Part shown: positions 1 to 12,900 of the stretch, in pieces | Position numbering within the stretch: the first letter of the stretch is position 1 | How the letters are laid out: every line of letters starts with the position of its first letter | Origin: Wuchereria bancrofti | Taxonomy: Eukaryota; Nematoda; Chromadorea; Rhabditida; Onchocercidae | DNA length: 64,000 nucleotides | Assembly: GCA_005281725.1 (NCBI GenBank) | Contig: SSBO01000001.1 | Span: 2,588,399-2,652,398, forward strand | Reading direction: 5' to 3' | Notes under the pieces: generated by a model | Databases searched by the model: none | Seen by the model: only the letters and a program-made list of their open reading frames with translations | Told to the model about the DNA's origin: nothing | Made by a program: the position numbers and the translations under genes

Positions 1-912
1 ATGAAAGTGCTACAACTGAACTGTTTGTAGAGTAGTTAAGTGTCTTTTTAATTACTCAAAATACGGGTCATAATGTTTGTTTCATACAGTTCCTAAATTT
101 CATTTAATCAATTTATTTAGAAATTAAAAATGTGTGTGTGTGTGTAGGTGGAATAAACTTAATTAATCGATGCGATTAATTAACACAGTTGTGCTTGAAT
201 GAAAGTTGCAAGATGAATATATAATATATCTAACCCATTCGGTTGTTTTGCTATGATAATCATCGGAATACTCCGCGGAACTCTGCAGTAAATCACCATT
301 GCCTACTTTCTTCTTCAGCATATCTCTTTCTTTTATCCTTTCTTTTTTCAATAATCAATAACGAATGTTTTATGTTTGGGATACTTTTAATGCCCTACTA
401 TAAATCACCCTAACAATTGCAATGGAACAGTTAATTGATCATATTTACAACCTTTCCTACCCATTTTATACTAAATTTTATGAATATGCAAAAAAAAGAA
501 TACTACTACGTGATGTATCACGTCAAACCACGTTGCATTCATAGCAACTGTTACCACGTTAATTTCCATATTAGTTTTTTCTCACTAATATGTTTTCCGT
601 GGATGGAGCAAAGTTATGTCGTAAAGCGACCATCAGTGTAGCATACTTTCATTTCTTGTTAAGCATGGCGTGCAAGTGTTTTGTTCATTCTGCTTTTCTC
701 CGCTTTCATAGTTGTTGGGAGTTTAGTTCCTTATCTTGGTAATGTATTGTTTTGTATGGAATACATTTCGGAAGAAACTTTGAATATAAAGAAAATGTTG
801 AATTTCTGTGGGATATTATGCGATATGAAACAGATATATAGATACAAAATTTTATGTTTCAAATTTCAATCTACTATAAAACTTTTGTTGATTTCATTTT
901 TATCATTTTTCA
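1..912. other. Intergenic, no gene seen
   Basis: AT-rich DNA upstream of the ATG101 gene. It holds a short (TG)n run near 131-147 and several chance open frames without splice or codon support. The only recognisable signal is the 3' splice acceptor ending at 913, which belongs to the next gene. Confidence 0.6.
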
Positions 913-921
913 GATTCTCGT

Positions 922-2992
922 ATGAATGCACGCAATCATCAGTTCCAGTTAGTAAGTCGTTTTTTCCTTGAGTGCTTTTACAACACATTATACTTTCTGG
1001 GAGATTCTTCTTTTTCCATCTTTTGCTGAATATATAATATAAATATTCAGAGAAGAAGGAAGAAAATGCAATAGTAATTGTTTATCTAACTTGCTTGTTT
1101 AATACCGTTTTAGACTGTTGATGAACATCAGGTACGAGATGCAATCTCAACAGTCTTCCACACTATTCTTTTACACAGGAGCGTGCCTAAAGTAATTTTT
1201 GTTTCTTTGAAAAGTAGCTGTAAATTCTCTTTCTCCACAAATGCGGTTTAATCGAAGATGATATATCCAAGACGCATCAGCTTTTTCTTTGTAGAAATGA
1301 AAACAGTGATGCTCGTTTTAAGTAAGATAGATAACTTTTGTGAATAATTCCTCTGATTTCCAAAGAAGATAAAAGTTGAAAGATAAAAGCTCAGCAGTTC
1401 ACTTTTTTATAGATGCATTATACTAGTGAAATAAACTTTCAACTCGGGTCTATTGGTGTTGAGGAAGTGGATTGTAGCACTTTGAATTTAAGCTATGTAA
1501 GTTTAATTTCATTTTTAGATAGACATGAACAGATGGAATTTTTTTTACGGTTTAAATTTATTTAATAGCAGCTTTATGTGTTTATTATGTGTAAACTGTT
1601 TACGATGGGAATGCTACTGCGAAAGTAAAGTGCTGCATCATATAAATATTGTTTGATCCCTCATTTTCGTATATTTTTCTGTATAATTAACGGTTCCTTA
1701 AAGTTAATGGTTGAGACTTTTAGGTACGTGTAAATAGTCCAAAACTGGTTTCATGCTTGTATGAGGAAATTGATTCTTTCGTGCAATGCATTTGGCATTC
1801 CATTGAAAGTGTTGCCGCGCCTCGTTTCTATTCTCCACCACTAGTATCATTGCCCACTCATTATGGGACTCCACTTCTGAATGCTAAGTTGGCTTTAGTT
1901 TTTTTCTGGAAATTCAACTATGATTTTTTTTTTTGCAACATTGAACAATGCCGAAAAATGCTATTTTGTTTTTTTCTTATTTGAAATATGCACCCCACTT
2001 TAGGACTTTGAATATAGATACTCGTATTTATGAAAAACAATGGTAGCTTCAAGACTTAATAAAATGTATACTTCCAGATTGTTCTTGAAAATTTATTTTG
2101 TAAAGTTTTATTTATACCTCTAACATGACACCATAACCTATTTCAGGATTGATTTAGAATTCTATCAAAAAAAGAAACGGTCATGGCCGTTATCTGATTA
2201 CGAAATCCCATGGGAAATATGGCAGATGCAACTCGGTGTGGTTAGAATCAAAGAACGGGGTGACTCCATAATACCTATTCATTGTAATTCTATTAATCTT
2301 AGGTTTACGTCTTGTCATCATTACTATTAAAATCTTCAGATAAGTGTTTTTAGATGCTATAAAAGCAAGTGAGAGCCATAGTCGAACATTGAATTTCATG
2401 ATGTGATCTTTTCTAAAAGAGTTTACACTTCTCTGATCTTTTTATATAAGTTATAAATTTCAGAGCATTCCTGTTCTTTTTGTAATTGATATGAAGTGGT
2501 AGGTAGAGGCACTTCTTTCAGTCTTAATAAATAACTTCGCACTTAAAGCGATTTTTCAGAATACTGGGAACGAATGCGTGAAGAGGTAGCGGATTCGGTA
2601 TCAGAGATTGTGCTGAAAGCATGCTCACTGATTAGTCGACCTCAATACATGCCACAAATGCCTGCACGTTCAGAAGTGACGAGTATTTTTGATACAAGTT
2701 TTCTTGAATGTCAACCATATCTTTTCAGAGTAGTCAAACATCCACTCGATTCGGGTATGTAATCATTTTTCATTGCTCAATCGTTAAAGATTTGTGGTCT
2801 TAAATCTTGTGCGGATCTTTTATTTTCGTTATTGAAACCGAGCAGTACTAACTTTCTTGCTAGTTTTCATTGGTGGTGCAGTGTGAATTGTTATAATGAC
2901 TGTTAGTTATAGGTCAAAATACGGAAAGCACCTTGATGACAATTGGTGCATCTGCGGTCAAAAAAATGTTGAGAGATACATTCTTGTCGTAA
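922..2992 (+). CDS. ATG101: Autophagy-related protein 101 (ATG101 / EPG-9)
   Basis: HORMA-domain subunit of the ULK1/ATG13 autophagy-initiation complex; it stabilises ATG13 in the cytosol. Seven exons, all in phase: 922-951, 1114-1191, 1413-1496, 1724-1887, 2147-2259, 2560-2754, 2913-2992; 247 aa, against 218 in human. The family is clear from the N-terminal HTILLHRS block, DLEFYQKKKRSWPLSD, the IPWEIW segment, the MPARSEVTSIFDTSF stretch and the KKMLRDTFLS C-terminus. The start is chosen because ATG922 lies 8 nt after a TTTTTCAG acceptor with no upstream exon, a likely trans-splice site. The WF-finger reads WPL where human has WPF. The 4-5 intron follows a donor (GTTGGC) that is weak, but the phase and the protein alignment require it. 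Confidence 0.93.
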
Positions 2993-4398
2993 ATGGAAAC
3001 ACTGCACGATTCGCTAATATTTCATAGTCCTTTAATCTCTGTAAATAGTTCTTAAGATTTTACTGTTTTTACTTCTGACATTGTACATCAATCTACTCGC
3101 ATTTTTCCATGACTTTTTTGTACTCATTGTAAATAACTGCTGTTTGTTTCAGGTTTAAAAGCTGCTAGCTTTTTTTATTGTGTCTCTACATATGTATGCT
3201 TTTCTTATTTTTGTTCGCCAAAGTTGAATTCGTTGTATTATAACTTGGCAAAGCGGAAATCTAATTAACTGTGGAAGCTTTTTTAGCTTTTCGCCGAGAT
3301 CTATTTTATTATAAGTGAATTCTTACCATTCTTCTGGGATTCATTTATTTTTTTTGATTCATTTTGTAGTGCTTTATATCTACGCTCAGTAACAACTTTG
3401 ATGAATCCTTGGACATGAACTTATGAAAGACATTTCAGGTATGTGCTTTAGCTCGGTGCACTGATTTCTCGTAGTAGCATATTTCATCCTTCTTTATCTT
3501 TGTAAATACCATTTTTATTTTCGTAAATACAATTTTTGGTGATACTGTTTTCCATAGGATGAAATTTCTTTTCAAAATCTGATTTCTTACTGTCAGCACA
3601 GCCGTATAAATCGAAGACAGTCGTTCCTTCCTTGCAACACTTTTTTGCGCCAGGTAGTTTTTGAATTGGAAAACCTGTTCATGATTTATACTGTTATATT
3701 TTTGTACATAACCAAAATGGGATTTTGTGTTGTGTATTCGTTTTCTTGCCAGCAATTAATAAATCAAATGTTGGTCTATATCTCTATTATATATACATAT
3801 AATACATATATATATGACTAACATCATATCTCACTTACCTCACAGTTAGGGACATTTGGTATATGTTAAATAGGATATTTGCTTTTCATGTTGTCTGCTG
3901 TATGTCTGTATTTTTTTGTAATTAATTTGAGGCTTTTTTTTTGTTTCAAAGTATAGGATTTTGTATATAGTCCTTCGTTTTGTCGCCGCTATTGCTCGTA
4001 AACACCATGCTTTGTGGTTTAGCTCTTCATGTATAATTTTATAAATTTCTGTTTTTGCGTATTATGTAAACAGTTTATGTATTATATAAAAATAAATTCT
4101 AGGATGTTGTTTTTACGGAGTTATACTATTTTAAACGATTTCGCAAACTTTTAGATTCTTGGATAATTTCAAGTTAAAAAGCTGTAAAGATCATGGTCAA
4201 ATGGCAGATGGGGCGGGAACGGAGAAAAAGGATTGGAGAGTGGTTGAGGGGAAATAAGTATATAATGGTGGGATGATGGATAGGTTTTGGATGAGGGTTA
4301 ACTTTCTCAGAGTTTGGGGTCACGGAAGCATTCGAGCTAACATTAGTTTTAGAAGTGGGTAGTATTCCAGGTTTGGAGGGATTTCATATAATTTTACA
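2993..4398. other. Intergenic between ATG101 and POLA2
   Basis: No gene seen. It contains an alternating AT tract near 3785-3815 and a purine/G-rich stretch on the + strand at about 4195-4380, directly before the POLA2 start, which stands out from the AT-rich surroundings. Confidence 0.6.
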
Positions 4399-4403
4399 GC
4401 GTC

Positions 4404-7400
4404 ATGGATGATATAGCTGAATCATATGGTTGTATGACGGCGAATTGGCTGAGCGAACAACTGGCAGACTTTATGTACACATTTGAAGATGATCCTGACG
4501 GGATATTTGTCGCCAAAGGTCCATTTTCTGTCATTTTACGCATGGTGCATTTGTGATATGTCGATGTGACATTCCATCTTTAATATTTATCATACGTCGA
4601 AAGCTTGTTTAGTTACTATGTGGCATCATAAGATTCTGGATTTAAAAGAAAGGTACTTATAAATGGCATTACCGCAAAAGATAAGACAGTAGGAATTGAA
4701 TTTTGAATTAGGAAACCTGCTTGAATTGAAGTCTTGATTTTCTATTAATAAAGGTGATCTATAATTTGTTGGGATTAATGTTTTTATTTAAAGCAAATGA
4801 TCTCTCCAAACAGTATTGCAAAAAAGGTGAAGATTTTATTAGTGAATTAATCGCATTTGCTACCAATCAAAAGCAGACACATGTGAATCTTTCGATGTTG
4901 GATAATTTCGAACAGCTGGTAATTATTGTAAAATTTAATTAGTACAACACGTAACAGTAAGTTCTTCTTAATAAATTTTCGATGCATATAATGAGCATGA
5001 ATTTATAAGGAGTAGAAGAAGGGTGTTAATAAAGACGAAAGTTTTGGTGCAAAATTTTTGTTGTTGTCCTCTTTATTCCCGACAACTTTAAAATTTTTAT
5101 AATTTAACTTTCATCTCAATACTTATTTATAGGTTCTTCAAAGAGCCGTTCAAAATTTCAAGAATGAGTCGTTCAATATCTCTAACACGAAGTAATTTTT
5201 ATTCATTTTTTATGATAGCTGTATTTCCTGGTATGTTGTCGTATCAGAAAAAAATAGATAAACGTTATGCTGCAGTGTACTTCTTTATGTATCATAGAAT
5301 TCCATCCCAGTTAATGAAATATTATTTATTCAAGGTAAAAAGTTAGTACTATTGATTGGTTTCCTTTTTTAATTTCAGAATTTCATTTAACCAACATAAT
5401 AAAAATTCATGGCTTGACGAGAGTACTGCAGTTGACAGTTGTAGTACGATTGTAGACTTCTCGAACGATGTTTTCACTTTGCCTGAAAAATATTTGGCTT
5501 TTACACCAATCAGGTTGCAGCATTATTTTCTTAATTTTCTGTTTAAAACTCTGTTGACTGGATTATTATAAATAATATTTAGTGAATTCAAGTTCAACAA
5601 ATTGTTTATTCCGATTAGCTGTTGGTTTCAGGAAATCCGTATCTGATGCTGCATATCAGAATCGGAAAAATTCGGGCAAAGTTGTCATAGAATTCACAGG
5701 CAAAAATTTCAGTGCAAAAATAAATGATAGAATCAAAGGTAGCAATGAATGTAAAGTCGTTGTGGAAAAACTCTACACTGATGATTACAAAAATTTGTTA
5801 CAATATGGTGCAGAGAAAGATTTGGAGCAAGTTGAAGGTGAAGAAAGGAAATTCTTTGATAATTTCTTAGTGTGGCATTATCTACGTGAACTGATTTGGT
5901 TTATAGGAATATTAGCATGTGAAGTGATGCGTGATATTTCTAACTGAATTTCAAGCATTATGACTAAAGCCTTGTAATTCTCATAATTCATAGTAACTCA
6001 TAATTGTAGTGAAATGAAGTCTATTGTTCGTGCAAAATCACGAAAATTTGTCACCAAATCTTAGATGATGGGAATTCAAATTCACTTTTTATCGGAAGCA
6101 AATACAGAAAAAGCCTAAACCTTCAAATTTAGAATTTTTGTGAAATTCCAGAAATATTGCGAGTTGAATTATTAAATGGAGTAAGTTAAGCGAACCTTTT
6201 CATATATTTTGTTCTGAAAGAAAATCCATAATGTTTTGTGGATCTTTGCTAGTGCAGTGACCTAATTTAAGCACTTGTTATACGAGTACAGACTTTGTGC
6301 GATATAATCAAAGAAGAAAACGAAACATTAGTTGATGATGAACAAATGGATTCGTTATCATTGGTATGTCCTTTTCTTCTCGAAATTGAACCGTCTTAGA
6401 ATGAATGTAAAGTTTTATTTATGCTCTATCATTTTTAAGTTTTCTGCTACACTGTTGTGTTGAATTCAGGTCAGCATACATATTCGAGATATATACTTTT
6501 TCTTTCACATGAAAAATTTTATTCAATAAAATATTTTAATTTTAAGTGTAGTCAGTATCATTTTTTACAAATATAAGAATTTTTATAAAAGAACAGTGAA
6601 GAGATTTGTTTGCAGATACGAAACATATATTCGGGATTCATCGTGAATATTACAGAAGATCCATTAGATGCCTCAAATTGTTCATTGCAGTGCACTGATC
6701 AAAATGCTGCTGTTATAAACCTTGATCTGAGCAATCTTAAAGCTTATTCATTGTTCTCTGGGAAGGTAATTCGTAATATATTTTATCCATCTTATATTTG
6801 CAATGGGTTATTAGTGGAAAAGAAGTTTAGCAATAACTGGGATGCATAGCCAAACTTGTCGTTTATGATAATTCTGAATTAGATTAGTTGTGAGATAAAT
6901 TTATTTTATTTCATCAACTCTACACACTTTTATTGTTCATTTAATTGTTAGTTATTTTCTTCTCTTACAGATTGTTTCACTTCGTGGAGCTTTTGTTGGT
7001 GATAATTTTTTTCCGGATGAAATTTTCGAACCCAAAGAACCGTCGATTGCATCTCTTAATAAACAATCAGACATTGGTAGAGTCTTGCTATTATTTATTG
7101 TTAAGGCAGTTCTGTAGAAAGAGTTAGCAACTAGTTGCTATTGTCAAATTATGCTGATCATTGATTTGTCATTGAACTGGTTTTGCTGAATCGATTTACA
7201 TAAAGTCAGTACTTTTCGATTTGATGATTAAAGGTAGCCTGTTTCAACACGCTTTTAACTTCAGCAAGTAGAATTTACAAGACATGTATCGCAGAAAAGA
7301 TATGAGGGATGTATGGCTTTTTCAGATCTGCTTCATGTTTGGTGTGCCTGCGGTCCATTTACTTCCTCTAAAACTCTCTCTTATGAACAGCTTTGCGATT

Positions 7401-9350
7401 TAATGGAATTAGTTAAGAAGGAGCGACCTAATATTCTAATTTTGGTACTTGTTAATCATTTTTCCGTTATTTAGATAATTCTGTTCGCTTTTGATAGTTG
7501 TAGTAATTGTAGAACTTCAGATTGGTCCATTCATTGATCGAACAAGTCCAGTGGTAAAGTCACCTCAGTGTTGTTACACTTACGACGATCTTATGAATAT
7601 GCTTCTTGCAAAAATTGATGAAGTCTTATTAGGGTTCGTTATTTACAGAAACACAAAATGATGTGTACCTAATATCGTATTTAAAGAATTTTGTCTTGCT
7701 TACAAGTTACAAGGAGTGAAAAAGATTGTTCATTCATGAGTCAAAATTTGGGAAGTATCATATTTTTTGGTTTATAGCGAAATTTTTGACTTACGTACGA
7801 AAAGAATGAGGCACAATTTTTTAGAGGAAGGAGGATAATAATTTGAAGTAAAGCATTTGTTCTGTTGGGATATTAATCAAACGTTAAAGGCATTTTAGAA
7901 TGAAACATTGATTTTTCTTACATCCAGTTACGATTCGTTTATTAATATTTTTAGAACTGATGTTCAAGTGTTAATAGTTCCAAATGGAAAAAAAGATGCC
8001 GCAATACGACCGTCATTCCCTACTCCACCGTTTCGTTCGTTCAAACAGCGAAAGCAGCAATTAAGCAAGGTTACCATTTCAATGCATCAAGCAGTTTCTT
8101 TGATTTCTTTTATACAATTCAAGATTCTTCCATTCATCATTCATTAATGCACATTAACACAGATTGACCACTATTTAGTGGTGCAATTTCGAGGAAAAAT
8201 TCGCAAAGCTGTTCGCATGAGAGAGTTTTTGAAGAAAATGAACTACAGGCACACCAAACGTAAAGTGGTGTAATATTACCTTCCCAAATGTAATCTCATT
8301 ACTTTACAGAATATACTATTTTTACCGGATCCTGCCATCGTTCGGATTGCTGGCATTGAATTTGCTGTAACAGCGTCGGAAATCATCCAGCATTTGGGAA
8401 GAGATGAAATAGGTCATTCAGATAGTTGTGAAGATCACGACCGAGTGTCTCGACTTGTTCGAGATTTGTTCAGGTATTAATACTTGGCTATATTTATAAG
8501 ATGAATTGAAAATGTTTCCTGTAGTTAACTTTCGTTAATCTTCAAAGTTTTTAGGTTATGAGTAAGAATCCACCTGCAAATTATAACATTTTTTTGTGGT
8601 ACAACAAAATAGTTAAGTTCTTTATTATGAAATACTAGTACCTTTTTTATAAATTGAAGAATGATGTCAAACGCTAATTTAGGAGGATAGTTTACGATAT
8701 TAACCTTCACTTCCCATTTAAGAATTTCTTTTGCCTGATTTTTTATTTCTGTAGACACTTGTCCTTGATGGATGAGTGGGAGTGTTATCAAAATAAGTCA
8801 AGTCTTATAATCGGAAATTCATTGCATGAATTCGTTCACTACTTTTTTTTTGAAGTTCCTTCCAAAATTTCTCTTTTAAATTGAAAACAGATTTCTGCAT
8901 ACGTGTTCTAATAAATGACCTTTGTAGGCAGCGTTCTTTATACCCATTGTATCCTGCAGCTCATGATATTACCTATCGACTTCGTCAAGCTATTGAACGC
9001 ACATCACTTTCTGCAATACCTCATGTTACTATTCTGCCGTCGGTACTTGCACCTACCGTTAAGGTACTTCCTTAATAGTTTTACATATATTAATGTAAAT
9101 TAGGTACTTCGAGATGTACTCCATACTGACACGTTAAATTTACATTTTGATGAGCAGTTGGAATCTTTCTCAAAAGTTCATTTTGAAGGTAGTTGCCGGT
9201 TCAGTATTTGTGAATACTAACGCATTAGTACGTGGAAGCAGTGGTACATTCATGAAATTGAAAATTGATCTCAAAGAGATTGATATAACAAAAGAGAATT
9301 TGCAAACATCAGTCGCTGATTTCTGCGAAGTACAAATTGTGCAATTGTGA
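4404..9350 (+). CDS. POLA2: DNA polymerase alpha subunit B (POLA2 / DIV-1)
   Basis: Regulatory B subunit of the polymerase alpha-primase complex that starts every Okazaki fragment. Model of 15 exons: 4404-4518, 4794-4918, 5133-5191, 5379-5513, 5632-5885, 6152-6180, 6292-6363, 6616-6765, 6971-7076, 7272-7444, 7521-7633, 7955-8069, 8310-8473, 8928-9063, 9189-9350; about 635 aa (human 598). Hallmarks are the N-terminal GEDFISELIAFATNQ region, the OB-fold stretch VINLDLSNLKAYSLF, the calcineurin-like phosphoesterase part (CACGPFTSS, ILIGPFID, RQRSLYPLYP) and the C-terminal VFVNTNALVRGSSGTF. A TTTTACAG acceptor 4 nt before ATG4404 suggests trans-splicing. The 5632-5885/6152-6180 junction is the least certain. 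The exon at 7272 could also start at 7269. An AATAAA lies at 9432. Confidence 0.92.
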
Positions 9351-9960
9351 AATAATATAAACATATATGAAATCTTTGCTATATTTTATTTTCTTTTACT
9401 AATATGTTTCCAAAGGTTGCTAGATATTACGAATAAAGGAATTTAAAATTATGTGAATCAAGAATAGTGCAAGATGTGCGACAATTTACAACTTATCAGT
9501 GTCGCCGACATCTAAACGGTTAATTCTTTTGCTTGTAAATAGGAATTCTTTCTAAACATGGACACAGTTAGATTCTCTAAATCTCTTCAACACCGGTATT
9601 CTATAAAAATATAACAATCTAGTCGTGTCCTACTGGCGTTACAGCTGTTATGATAGAATATCAAATCATCTAGCAATTAAGAACAGACGAAATGAGTCAC
9701 ATGATTTCGAAAGGATTCTTTGAATTCCAATTAAAGTTCATTAGTCCGTTCTATTCTTCCTCAAAAGGTGATAGATATTTCAACCAACATGATTTTAATA
9801 CGCAACATATTTTAAATGAAAATAAGAATGAATTCACAGCATAAATTTTAGACGTTAGAGAACTATAGCACTTTATTTATTACTTCTCGTGATAAATCAA
9901 GAAACCTGAGTATAAATTACAAGCATGTATCAGTAAACCTAATGTAACATACAACAACAT
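9351..9960. other. Convergent 3' intergenic region
   Basis: Tail-to-tail space between POLA2 (+) and swp-1 (-). It holds the presumed poly(A) signals of both: AATAAA at 9432 on + and at 9872-9877 read on -. Nothing else was recognised. Confidence 0.6.
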
Positions 9961-12900
9961 TCATTTGCTTTCATCGGCGCTACTACGAGATCGATGTTTT
10001 CGTTTCTTCTTTTTTTTTCTTTTTGAGACTTTTCGTTCAGACGAACTAGAGCTCTCACGAGATCTAAAATTAATTTTGAAGTTAGCTACAATTAGTCGTG
10101 CACTTACGTAAGCGATGACGCCAATTACCCTCCCATGAAAATTATGCTTTTCGAAGCACCGAGGGTAATTTACAAATTGCGTTGGGAAGACAACTATGCA
10201 TATTTGTAGAAATAGGACCTATAAAGATGAAAATATAAATAATCCTAATGTCCTCCTAATAATCCTAATGTCCAAAGCTCCTATGTTAACTAGTGGTATC
10301 AAACCTCCTATGGCGTTTGCCTGATTTACTGCCATACTCGTCCAATAATCGACTACTATCGTGTTTTCCTTCTTGCTTCTTCCTTTTTTCTTTTTTGTGA
10401 TGATGACTTTTTGAATGTTTAGAATCTTTCCTGCAATTTTACTTTTCAGGATGCCAATAAATGTACAAAACGATGAAAACCGAGTCCAAGTCATTTTAAA
10501 TATACGTATTATGTCTAGATAAATCCTCTTCCAACTTGTGAATTTTCCTCAAAATATAATGATAGCTTGGTGAAATTAACTTGGAGCGTATAGTTTCCTT
10601 GTTCTTGTAGTAAATAACAGTGAAAAAATTAATGCAGTTAAAAAGTCTAATAGGAATGCAGAAAAATTCCAAATTGAAATAAGGTTATTCACTTTTCTTT
10701 AAACGTTTCGCTGATCACTTTATCGATTCGTGAATTAATTAGTTGATCAATCGCGGAAGTTGAAAAGATCACCTCCACATCACTCACATCGCGTTTATTT
10801 TTCGATTTTGTGATTATCGACGAAGTTGACTAAAAGTGAAACATTTTTCCACACGATTTTCAAATTATAATTTCAAGAAATGCTTAAAGGGCTTGTTAAA
10901 ACTTCCATCACTAAAAAAAATTCCTTTAGAAAGGACTCACACTAGCACGTGCTTCCTCGTACTTTTTTAAAAGTTCACTTTCACGTTTCAGTTGTTCCTC
11001 ATTTTGAGCTCTCAGTTTTGCAGCCCGTTTCTCGTTTAGAATTTTCTCCATAAAAAGGCGTGCCTTAAAGAAAATAGAATACATTCCCAACTCTAACAGA
11101 ATTTATTGCTCAGACCTACTTTATTTCGAAGTTAGTTTAAAGCTTAAAAATGTACACATAGATAAGAAAAGCAATGACTACAAAATTACCTTTAGCTTCC
11201 GTTCTGACTGAAGTTCAACAGAACCTTCTACCGCAAGCTGCCCGGAAGAAAGAGGAACTGGAGCAACTGGAGGTGGCGGTATTGTTAAACCTGGCGGAGG
11301 AATCTATAAACAAGAATTAACTTTTAAGAACTTGCATTTAACTACATGTTAGCAGTCAGTTTACAAGAAAATTTCATTCAGTCCAACTAAATATAAGGAC
11401 GAATAAATTAATCACGAGTAAATTATAAAATTTACGTTACTAAGAACACCAGGTGGAACATCAATCGCTTCTGTTCCACCATTTTCGTCATCATATGCTC
11501 CAAATTTAACCGCACTGCAAGCAGATCAATGTTAGACTACTCGGGAAGAACTAAAGATCAGTATATAGCATTTTACAACACTTCTGGTTAGACTACATCC
11601 CAAAAAAGGACTGCAAACATTGCCTTTGTAATTAAAAGAAGATAGCCCTCATCTCTCATAATCATAATCCTGTTTCCGATCGTTCTCTATAAGCTTCCCA
11701 ATTTTTGAACTCTTTCTGCTCCATGTTAGCAAAGAACTCTTTAATTGTTCCGCAAATATTCGGGTCGGTGAGTTCATAATTTTTTTTAATCATTGGGCTA
11801 CTTCACATAGATGTGAACTACAGTCCCCAAAGTGAAAATGATACGCTCGTTGTCAACGGACTACCGTGTTTACAATAAGAGCGTGTTTCTCTTAAAATGT
11901 GTTTACATTTTCTTATTTCTGAGTGGTGTTTACCTTGCTATTTTTGGAATTTTTTTGTCATCTGCTTTTTGAACATTCAACGAAAAAGATATTGGACCCG
12001 TTGCTGTTTTTTTCACTGACGAGTTTGAACTTTCTTCTCGCTCCTCAGGATTATCCAAAAGTGCTGGCAGTGACTGCGCTTGACTTAGCTAGAATAAATA
12101 CTGTTTGATGCATAGGAAATTTTGGAAACAAATGAATATGCAACAACTTTCAAATTCCCTTGAAGCAAAGAAAGAATATGAGGGAAGCCTTCGTGTACTT
12201 CGGGTCCTTTTTTTGTTTTTTGTTTTTTTTTTTTTAAAGTAGAATAATGGCTTTCACTCCATCTCTTAACAATCAGAGAGGTTTTAATAAGCAGTGAAGT
12301 TGTTTACAGGATGTTGATTCCTAAATATCACTGGAGATTAGTCAGAAAAGCGAGAGCACAAGCACTGATATAAGAAAAAGATCTAACGCCAATTAAATTA
12401 TCATAACCGATAAGCTCACGGCAGCAAAAGAATTCCCAACCTGGACATCAAAGTCGATTACTCCAACTTCAGCAACATTTTGCACAGCTGGTTCAGGTGT
12501 ACGTGGTGGATCATGGAAACCTCGACGACGCATTTTCCGATTCATAAAAGGTGGTGGAGGAGGAGGAGGTGCTTGCAGTAAGTCAGAAAATGGTTTGTTC
12601 GACTGTTCACTGATGTCACTGTCACTTTTACAGGACTGTTCCACATCACACCCTCCTGTAACTGTTATAATTATTTTTAAGGTAAACTTCTGCCAGATTT
12701 AATGGCTAAGCAAGGTCGTTAAAAAGAAACGCTGTCCAATGCTTACCTGAAACATCTATGTCTTGCTTCGCTGTGTTCCATTCTTCTGTTTCTGCATCTC
12801 CCGTCATCTAAAAGTGAAATTTAAAATTATTTTCCATTCCAGGAAATGCATTTTGAAAAAGAGTAAAATTATTAGAAATATAGATAAGATAAAAAATATT

